Source: Aricia agestis
Taxonomy: Eukaryota; Arthropoda; Insecta; Lepidoptera; Lycaenidae
Direction of reading: 5' to 3'
Assembly: GCF_905147365.1 (NCBI RefSeq)
Contig: NC_056423.1
Location: 5,250,501-5,314,500, forward strand
Length of the DNA: 64,000 bases
Below the pieces are notes generated by a model that was given only the letters and a program-made list of their open reading frames with translations, was not told the DNA's origin and ran no database searches. A program made the translations under genes and the position numbers. Shown here one piece after another: positions 56,900 to 64,000 of the stretch. Each line of letters opens with the position of its first letter. The first letter of the stretch is position 1.

Positions 56900-57759
56900 A
56901 CTCGTCGTTATTGATAGATCGCGATCAGGTAGTGACACATTTATACAAGTAGATACCTAATGGAAACATGATCTATAAGTTATTGTCTAGGTACGGCCTA
57001 TATTTAGATTCTTTTTATAGCACATTCGGCAACGAGGCGAATGTCATGTGAATCGAACATTAAACATGAACGGACATAAGCATACAAAATTGATTGTGTC
57101 CGCCTTTTATTTATTCACTAGTTACTACGTAATAAATTCTTTCTATTTCCTTCCCGGTGTACATTATATTATTATATCTGCCTAAATTTTGATCACTCAT
57201 TGAAGTATTAATAATTTTAATTTCAAAACAATGTTTGTTTTTGTCAGTCTTTCAGACTAACCCTCCGGTGCTAATATTTTCTCTGGTGTCACAATAACCC
57301 AATCAACCACCCGTCGCTTTACGTTGTCAACCCTAAGTACCATTGAGAATGGCCTTTTAGACCGCGGGAATAAATTGCTGTAATAAAGTTTAGGGTTACT
57401 CCAACAATATAAATAACCATCAAACGTCTAAGAGGGATTTGTTTTGATTTGTGGTTATTTCGTTGCTTTGACCTGATTTAATAAAATATTGGATATATTA
57501 CACCCCATGGGTGTTAAGGGTTAACTTATTTGGATTTCAGAGTAATTTATGGGCAGTTTAATTTTTATTTGTACAGTTAATTTTATTTTAATTTCGTTTT
57601 AATCCTTGAATGAAAATTAATGTTTGTGTTTTATTACAATACTTTTAACGCTAAGCTAGAAATTAATTTAATGCATTTATTTTTAACTTAACTCTGTCAT
57701 ACGGGGTCATCCACATACTTAATACGTCACAAAAATAAGTATTTTAATTTTGTGTTTTG

Positions 57760-57920
57760 TACCATCGAAGAAATTAATCCCTAGGCAGTTGATGTACCTA
57801 CGTCATTTGGTCGGATTATGTAATTTCAATGTTAGTTGTGATCACTGATCTGTCGGCTGGATATGATATAACGCGACCAAATTACTTAGGTCTGCCATCT
57901 GCCTAGGAAATAACTTTAAC
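57760..57920. mobile_element. Intronic MITE (family of 22080-22215)
   Basis: cctaggcagttgatgtacct at 57780 and the inverted relative 'ggtctgccatctgcctagg' ending at 57907 form the ends. 'cgtcatttggtcggattatg' is shared with the 22.1-kb copy. Confidence 0.7.
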
Positions 57921-57990
57921 ACATTTCAATTGGCATGATGAAATATGTTTATGGGCCCATAATTGATAGGTAATAGTAATAAGGGAATTT

Positions 57991-58201
57991 ATACAGAGTG
58001 TAACAAAAATAAGTGAGTGTGTAGCTACGTGTTCCTTGTAGAGAGTTCACTGTGAAAGTAAGCGCTGAAAGACCAACATTTTTTAACGCTGCTACTTTCA
58101 CAGTGAACTCTCTACAAGAAACACGTACACTGTTACACACCCTAAAATGTTATCACTCATTTTTGTTACACACTGTATAATTTTTGTTACACACTGTATA
58201 A
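57991..58201. mobile_element. Intronic MITE with duplicated right end
   Basis: Left end 'atacagagtgtaacaaaaat', right end 'ttttgttacacactgtata' (58160-58179). Inner arms 'tagagagttcactgtgaaag' and 'ctttcacagtgaactctcta' pair perfectly. The terminal 'tttttgttacacactgtata' is repeated in tandem at 58180-58201. Confidence 0.8.
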
Positions 58202-58249
58202 TAATATCACTTTGAATTGAATATTATTATTAACAGCAAGAATGCCAAG

Positions 58250-58280
58250 CCTGAATCCTTGTACAGTACAAGGATTCAGG
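58250..58280. repeat. Perfect palindrome, 15-bp arms
   Basis: cctgaatccttgtac and its complement flank a single A. Intronic. Confidence 0.75.
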
Positions 58281-58621
58281 AATTTCACACTGACAATGAC
58301 CGTGCAACACATTACTCATGTTTACAAAAACAGTTTACCGCAAACACATCATATTTCCTCTGCAACGGAACGCACGTATACAAATCGTCTTTAAATAAGT
58401 TTCTAGAAAATGTCCATCGAATATTTGTACATGTTTGCTGAAGATGCACAGAAATTGCCAGAAGAGGTATCTTTTCCTGATTCCAGCTACAATTGCAGCA
58501 ACATTGCATCCTCATGATTTTCTATGATGATCCTTTTTTTGCATTCAGAAGAGGTGGATAGGAAATATGAGATAACCTCAAAATCTTCATGGTTTTTCAT
58601 ATTATTTATATTATTTTCCAG

Positions 58622-58774
58622 AACCTGGTGCCAGCGGAAGTAGCCAGCGATAGTGACGACGAGCCAGCACTGAAACAGCCGAGATTGAGCAGAAGGGGGT
58701 CTCCCAGACGACAGAGGACTCCGGTGAATCGCCACAGGGACGCTTCCGAGGATAGCAGACAGTCCGCCTCAGAG
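58622..58774 (+). CDS. Klarsicht-like protein, internal exon B
   Basis: The acceptor is ttattttccag and the donor is GAG|gtgagg; 51 codons, phase 0-0, so it joins exon A in frame. The sequence is disordered and charged: SDSDDEPALKQPRLSRRGSP, then RQRTPVNRHRDASEDSRQS. It looks like a linker with basic clusters (KQPR, RRGSPRRQR) and possible phosphorylation sites, with no folded domain seen. It follows exon A by a 2.4-kb intron full of MITEs. Confidence rests on splice sites, phase agreement and biased, non-repeat composition. Confidence 0.7.
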
Positions 58775-59325
58775 GTGAGGGATAGTTTTTTACGGTTAAC
58801 TCATAAAACACAATTTTCTTGGAATATTTTTAGTGTATTTATTATAGTTTTTTAGGTGAAAATCATAACCCGTTTTGCACAAAGATAACCTTTGAATAAT
58901 GTAGATTGTAGTGAGATATTAGATAGTTATATATGTATGTTTGTAGCCGGAAAAAGCTAGTATTCAATAGAATTGAATCGTCATACTTGTGATGTAATCG
59001 CTAATAAAAGAGTGTAGGTATAATATGTAATCGCTAATAAAAATGTATTATTTATAAGCACTCAAAGCGTCCTCAGCAAAATCGGTTTAGCAGTTTAAGC
59101 GTACAGTGGCGACAGACGGACACTCCTATATTTATTTTTTGGTAACTGTCAAGTAAATGGGATATAAATTGCCGGCGAATTGAGATTGACATATTTATGT
59201 CAGTGATCATTTCAAGGGTTAATAATGGTTAATTGTTTTTTAATGTCTGTCTCGCAAGTAGCATTATAATCAGACTAAGCCGTAGTTCACATTCACACCA
59301 AATAAATATTAATTATAACTTTATA

Positions 59326-59574
59326 CAGTGTGTTAGTGTAAACACCGTTTTCCTTGAAACCATCAAATGAGCCCGTCAAAATGAACAACTTTTTCTATGA
59401 GAACAATGCTTCGAACTCAAAAAAATGCCGTCTTCATACCCATACAAATTGCCCGGATCGACAATGGTATGGATATGAAAACGCATTTTGTTTGAGTGCC
59501 CAGCATTGTTCTTATAGAAAAAGTTTGTTCATTTTTATGGTTTTAAGGGTTACGGAGTTTACACTAACACACTG
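59326..59574. mobile_element. Intronic TA-flanked MITE (249 bp)
   Basis: Ends cagtgtgttagtgtaaac and gtttacactaacacactg are perfect inverted repeats with TA directly outside (59324-59325 and 59575-59576), as for Tc1/mariner. 'atgaacaactttttctat' and 'atagaaaaagtttgttcat' form an inner pair. A deletion derivative is at 9182-9291. The 127-codon frame over it is spurious. Confidence 0.85.
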
Positions 59575-59982
59575 TAATATTAGGAAATTACTTACCCCCA
59601 TAAATTTCAAACAACTAAATATTCAAAACTCTCATAAGTGTCAGGGAGGTGATGAAATCAGAGGAATTCTCTTAGAACCTTTCATCAAATTGATGATCAA
59701 CTATTGCTATCGGTCCACCCGTTTTAACGCTACGTAACTTCGGACAGACTCTCGCACAGACACGTCAAAATAATATTTTTTGTCGGAGGTTAAAAATAAT
59801 TTTGTATTCAATGTAAATCACCATCAAAAGCCTGACAATACCAAACCTATGTTAAAACAAAGGACTAACAAAGTAATTACTAGTAAAAACTAGATAAGAA
59901 AAGTTATGTGCCGACTGCCGCACCTTCCTGAGAAACACGGATTCAGAGCGTCATCATTTCTCTAAAAACTATGATCTTTCAG

Positions 59983-60139
59983 GAGGAGCAGGAGTATGCG
60001 CTGACGTACACGTGGCGTGGGTTCGGGTCGGACTGCGAGTCGGAGCGCGCGAGGGACATGGACGAGCGACGGGTGCCTAGCGTGGACGGCGGTGGGGGAC
60101 GGCGGACGGACCAGACGGTGCCAGGAGACCAGGTGGATG
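59983..60139 (+). CDS. Klarsicht-like protein, internal exon C
   Basis: The acceptor is gatctttcag and the donor is GATG|gtgagt; 52 codons plus 1 base (phase 0 to 1). It encodes EEQEYALTYTWRGFGSDCES, then arginine- and aspartate-rich sequence (ERARDMDERRVPSVDGGGG). GC content is far above the flanking introns, as in the other exons. The YTWRGFGSD block is the most distinctive motif and should be decisive in a protein search. Confidence 0.75.
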
Positions 60140-60734
60140 GTGAGTAGAGGGGGAGAGGGGTAGACGTGTAGAGAGGTCGACCAGTAGATAAGGAAGCGCG
60201 TTAGGCGAGGAGAGCTATAGACACTAATAGACAAGGAAGCCAGTAGACGAGACAGTAAATAATCAAAATATCTGAACCAATAATTTATACCACGAAAAGT
60301 ATACATTAAAATCTTACTAATAATTATGGCACTAACTCGAGTAGGTAATTTAAGTCAAGTCTTAACTCGTCAAGTGGTCAAAAAACATCAGAAGGCTCTC
60401 TCCAGACCTCCTATTTTTTGTTCAACCTATTAACTATTTTTTGTTCAACCTATTAACTATGATAAGTAATGTTTTTTTGTGTCCTAATAACTATTAGAAT
60501 GAGGACTATGACCCGCATTCCTAAATGTAATAGACCTTCTTAAATCTGTTTAAGATTCATGTTTACATACAAACTTTCACAGCAATGTTCTCTATGCATA
60601 TTGTCTACTTTCTATTGATGATATGCACACAGCTGATATTTTGAACAATGACATATTGTTTTTATCCGATCACGTCAAGAGCATTGTTATATTGAATTGA
60701 AACAAAAACATTTCCATTGTTTCTCTCATTGCAG

Positions 60735-61306
60735 GAGTCGAACTGAACTCGCCGATGAAAAACGACATAAAAGCAAAGACGCCACCGACAGTGATCAAGC
60801 GAAAGAAACCAGTCGATTCGTCAAAATTCAACCAGTCAGATAGGAAATCTAAAAACTGCGCCACTTTCTACTTCAGACACCATGATACGGACTCAGACAG
60901 ACAGATGGTAGATGACAAATCCCAGGAAGAATCATCAGAGGAAGAATGGACGTATGTAGACGGACCCAAAATTGGCAACGAAGACTCGACAGATATTATG
61001 ACGTCATCCGTAGAAATACAATGCGAATTGCCAATAGATAAAGAAAAGCCGCCGTCACCGAAACCGAAGCTAGAATCGTCAACACCGGATTTGTTAAGGC
61101 TAGACAGGTGTAAGAATATAGAGAGACTGGTGATACAGGCAGAGGAATTGGTACAGAAACAGGCGCAACAGCAGATGGCGAAGAAGAAAGGCGCGAGGAA
61201 CTTGAAGCCGCTCATGTTCGATGAGGAAGGAAAAAGCCGAGCGAAGATGTCGAGGATCAAGGAATGGCTGAACCAGAGTACGGATAATAAGAATGACAGT
61301 AATCAG
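60735..61306 (+). CDS. Klarsicht-like protein, internal exon D (largest)
   Basis: The acceptor is ctcattgcag and the donor is CAG|gtaaga; it starts with 2 bases completing the glycine codon from exon C and ends in phase 0, 190 codons. It encodes VELNSPMKNDIKAKTPPTVI, a serine/acid-rich stretch (DTDSDRQMVDDKSQEESSEE, then EWTYVDG), a proline/lysine segment (KEKPPSPKPKLESSTPDLLR), a predicted helix (KNIERLVIQAEELVQKQAQQ) and a basic end (MAKKKGARNLKPLMFDEEGK, then MSRIKEWLNQ). The alternation of disordered acid-rich segments with a coiled-coil-prone helix suits a cytoplasmic KASH-protein linker. Minus-strand frames here are shadows. Confidence 0.8.
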
Positions 61307-62198
61307 GTAAGAAAACACTTTCTTTTCAATAAAATATTGCTTATAGCAGTACTTATGATATAAATATTAAAAGAGAACAGTTTTTTTTTCAAAGATTATG
61401 GCTGTAATTTTAATAATTTAAATATTTAAAGGAATGGATGAATATTTTTACTTAGCGCCAAAGCTATTAAATATATTTTGATGAAACTTGGTATGGAATT
61501 AAGTTAGACATTGAATTAACTATTAACAAATAAGCTCCTTTTAGTTCCGAAAATCGTCCCCGTGAATTCACATAGGCGGAATAGCAAGCATAACATATGT
61601 AATTAATATGAGCCTTAAAGTATGTAAAAATATTTTGGTATTATTCGATCCTTATAAAAGGCAAAGGCAAAAAATATTATATGACGTTTTTGTTCGCCTG
61701 ATTTATTTTACAAGGTTTCATAAACTTTGTTATTATTCGGTGGAAACTTGAAACCATAAGACGTGAAGTTTAATTGCATAGGAAGCCATAGACTTTAGCA
61801 CTGTAGAGTGTGGAGTGTTGATTTTTCATTGTTGTCGAATTTTTTATTTACTTTATTAGCAAGTCTCAACAGCATAATTTAATTTGATTTAGCCTTTTCA
61901 ATTTCAAAATTTGTAGTAATTAATGAATATAGTGGAAAAAGTGCAAGTAATGTTGTGTTTTATTACGTTTCAATTTCCTCTTCATTCCTTAAAAATTTTA
62001 ACCCCCTTTGAAAGCAGAGAGTTGGTATAAGTTTTCAGTCTGTCAGTGGCATAGCTAGCAATTAATGGATTTTGAACAAGGACTTTTATTTGGAAGCCTT
62101 CCAGATTGAGAGTACATAATAACTCGTCATCTTGATGATCACTGTCTGTCTATCTGTCTGTCCGGTGTTCTATAAAAATATATATTTTTTAATACCAG

Positions 62199-62342
62199 TG
62201 TGCGGAAAGCTACGATGCGTCAGGGGAATACACCACAGAGAGCGAGGTTGACACCTCACTTACATCGGAGGAAAGGAACATTCACTCCTCCATGGATATG
62301 TCAACGTCCACCTGTACTGTCACACCCACGCATCAGGCCAAG
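62199..62342 (+). CDS. Klarsicht-like protein, internal exon E
   Basis: The acceptor is taataccag and the donor is AAG|gtaatt; 48 codons, phase 0-0. It encodes CAESYDASGEYTTESEVDTS, then LTSEERNIHSSMDMSTSTCT. 'SYDASGEYTTESE' is a conserved-looking serine/threonine-rich acidic motif that I associate with Klarsicht. The surrounding introns are AT-rich, giving sharp composition borders. Confidence 0.75.
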
Positions 62343-62575
62343 GTAATTTGAACTTTATTTTAACGAAATAAGGCAGAAATTTAAATGTTGGCAGGTGAAG
62401 GTGGATGATATGCCTTGCATTGCATATAATATGTCTTTGCTATGCGATTATTGGTAACTAACTAAGCACAATACAATATTGTGTCAAATGTATCTTTAGG
62501 CGATACTTTACACTATAATTTTTTTATATTTCATTGTACTTCTTACTACAAAAGCGTACAATTTACCTTAGACTT

Positions 62576-62651
62576 AATTCTTTTATAGCGCCATCTGTTG
62601 GCAGCAAACCGAACTAGGTTTGCTGCCAACAGATGGCGCTAGAAAAGAATT
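62576..62651. repeat. Intronic hairpin, 35-bp arms
   Basis: 62576-62610 and 62617-62651 are inverted copies with one mismatch, around gaacta. The arms carry 'agcgccatctgttggcagca', a motif frequent in insect mobile DNA. Confidence 0.85.
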
Positions 62652-62996
62652 TTCACCACACGAATCAGTTTAAAACGACTTAAACTGAGCTTTGCAATGT
62701 TAAGTGCCAATTTTACTTAAGCCTGTTTCGAGTAATCATTGATTAATTCACTCTACACAATTCATTCTTCGTACTAATAGAAAAATGGCAACATTTGAGC
62801 CAACTTTATCAACACTTTAGTTTTTTGATGAAATATCTTGTATCATTTTTTTCTCTTTTCTTCTTCGTATTAGTGATAGGGAGGGCATGAAATTTAAACA
62901 ACAGGCGTCTAAAATTGGTACTAAACTCTAAAGCCAAAATCTAACTTTCATCATCACTCCATCTCTATGTCCGTGCTAATATCATTCACTAACTAG

Positions 62997-63203
62997 GTGC
63001 AACTGCGGAAGAAACGCGGCGGATCTTCCGCGAGGCCGTGGTCGGTGTCCTGTCTGTCGCAGCTCGGGCCCCTCCAGACACCGACCGCGGACATACACAA
63101 CATGTCCATATCGGAGTCCGCCCTAAATACCCTAGCGTCGCCCCAAAGGGTCACCCCGGCGAATTCCAGTTCCAAGTTGCGGGGCAGTTCTACTACAGTA
63201 CAG
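62997..63203 (+). CDS. Klarsicht-like protein, internal exon F
   Basis: The acceptor is cactaactag and the donor is CAG|gtattt; 69 codons, phase 0-0. It encodes VQLRKKRGGSSARPWSVSCL, then SQLGPLQTPTADIHNMSISE, ending in a serine-rich stretch. 'RPWSVSCLSQL' and 'SISESAL' are the best landmarks for the Klarsicht assignment. Codon third positions are strongly G/C, unlike the introns. The other-strand frame is a shadow. Confidence 0.75.
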
Positions 63204-63489
63204 GTATTTTGTGTGCATGATAGGAATTTTAAGGCTGCGTTTATAGATATTTAATGTTGACTTTACTTTAAAATTAAGATTTTGACTTATACTACTGTAT
63301 AATAATTATGTTTTTGACTTTCTTGTATTACAACTCTTCATAAATGTTAAGTTAGTCGAACTAGTTATAGTACCAATTTGTGTCTATCTATATTAAAGTC
63401 TAATCGCTACTTAAGTCAGTTTGAGGTCGTTTTTATTGGCTATTATAGTCACAGTTTGTGACCAAATATCATGTTATACTGCTCTTATA

Positions 63490-63592
63490 AAGCGGTCACA
63501 TTTACTTGACGCATAGTTTGATGACGTCATTATGGAGCGGGCATGTTATTGCATTCCAGCGATGCGTCAAGTTAATTTGACCGTGTTATACA
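63490..63592. repeat. Imperfect intronic inverted repeat
   Basis: 'cggtcacatttacttgacgc' and 'gcgtcaagttaatttgaccg' pair with two mismatches. Probably a MITE remnant. Confidence 0.6.
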
Positions 63593-63881
63593 CTGTTTTG
63601 CATTTGTCATGATACTTTATGCACAAAGCTACTGAGTAATATGTTGATATTTAAAAAAAAACTCCATCAAAAGCCAATAGCTAAAACTGTATGTTAATGT
63701 TGTGTGTGATTTTTCCAATATTTATAAGCTATAAAGTCTATCAGATTAATTAACAAAATGATTGGTGTTACTTAAGACTATAATTATTGTATGCTTACTT
63801 ATTCCTAATTGCGCAGTAGATTTTTCTATACAAAAATCCCAATATATAGAAATCCGATATTAAATACTACCTTCTCCCCAG

Positions 63882-64000
63882 GGCCACGTGTCAAGCACGA
63901 ACACTATGACGGAAGCTTGCACGTCGTGCGTGGAGACCAACGACAAGCAGTGCTGGCTGCGGCGTAAACGACTCAAGCTGCGGCGGAACAACTGTCGTAG
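63882..64000 (+). CDS. Klarsicht-like protein, exon G (cut by window end)
   Basis: The acceptor is cttctccccag; the frame is open to the last base (39 codons plus 2 bases) in phase 0, consistent with exon F. It encodes GHVSSTNTMTEACTSCVETN, then DKQCWLRRKRLKLRRNNCR. It ends in a strongly basic cluster (WLRRKRLKLRR), possibly a nuclear or membrane-proximal signal. No donor is seen before the window ends, so the gene continues downstream. Confidence 0.75.

Noticed and set aside
60140..60250. Minisatellite of agtagacgag-like units after exon C
   Set aside because: Units are too irregular to call a tandem repeat with confidence.
60868..61260. 130-codon minus-strand frame opposite exon D
   Set aside because: Shadow of the plus-strand exon, which has splice sites and phase continuity; the minus frame is cysteine/serine-rich with no motif.
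1..64000. CRISPR arrays, operons, bacterial promoters or ribosome binding sites
   Set aside because: None seen; gene structure with GT-AG introns and SINE/LINE content is eukaryotic.
1..64000. LTR retrotransposon or integrated viral sequence
   Set aside because: No long direct terminal repeats, gag, protease or integrase motifs were recognised in any frame provided by the sequence.

Overview
This window looks like lepidopteran (moth or butterfly) nuclear DNA. It is AT-rich, has almost no long open reading frames, and is packed with repeat types typical of Lepidoptera: a LINE/SINE pair sharing one 3' tail, a tRNA-headed SINE, 'gcggcttcgcccgcg' repeats, and many short inverted-repeat elements. 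Coding sequence shows GT-AG introns. Nothing bacterial or viral was seen.

Layout. 1-35.6 kb is mostly non-coding. It holds a 5'-truncated LINE end (0.64-1.07 kb), three full SINE copies of one family plus two tail fragments, one tRNA-derived SINE (9.35 kb), and a scatter of MITEs. Several MITEs have readable target-site duplications. At 35.9 kb there is an arthropod-type initiator with a correctly spaced downstream promoter element, followed by a short candidate first coding exon. 38.4-39.1 kb is a 772-bp element with about 80-bp inverted ends.

39.7-43.7 kb is a transposon nest. An old dispersed repeat is split by a 2.9-kb DNA transposon encoding a two-exon DxCGGQN-family protein (minus strand, frameshifted late). 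A 744-bp hAT-like MITE lies 12 bp from that transposon's left end and itself contains a long fold-back repeat. 48.9-52.2 kb is an apparently intact 3.28-kb pogo/Tigger-type element. It has a TA duplication, matching inverted ends, a 5'-UTR intron and a 713-residue transposase that ends in a PHD finger.

From 56.09 kb to the window end, seven plus-strand exons with clean splice sites and compatible phases form the middle of one host gene. The best guess is Klarsicht, a KASH/LINC-complex protein linking the nuclear envelope to microtubule motors; this was recognised by eye and not confirmed by a search. Its introns carry at least five MITEs or hairpins. The first recognised exon lies between two opposite-facing copies of the same MITE, and a 93-bp-arm inverted repeat sits just upstream.

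The genes do not form a pathway: there is one host gene fragment, possibly a second one starting at 35.9 kb, and two autonomous-type transposons among their non-autonomous relatives. Homology statements come from motif reading only.
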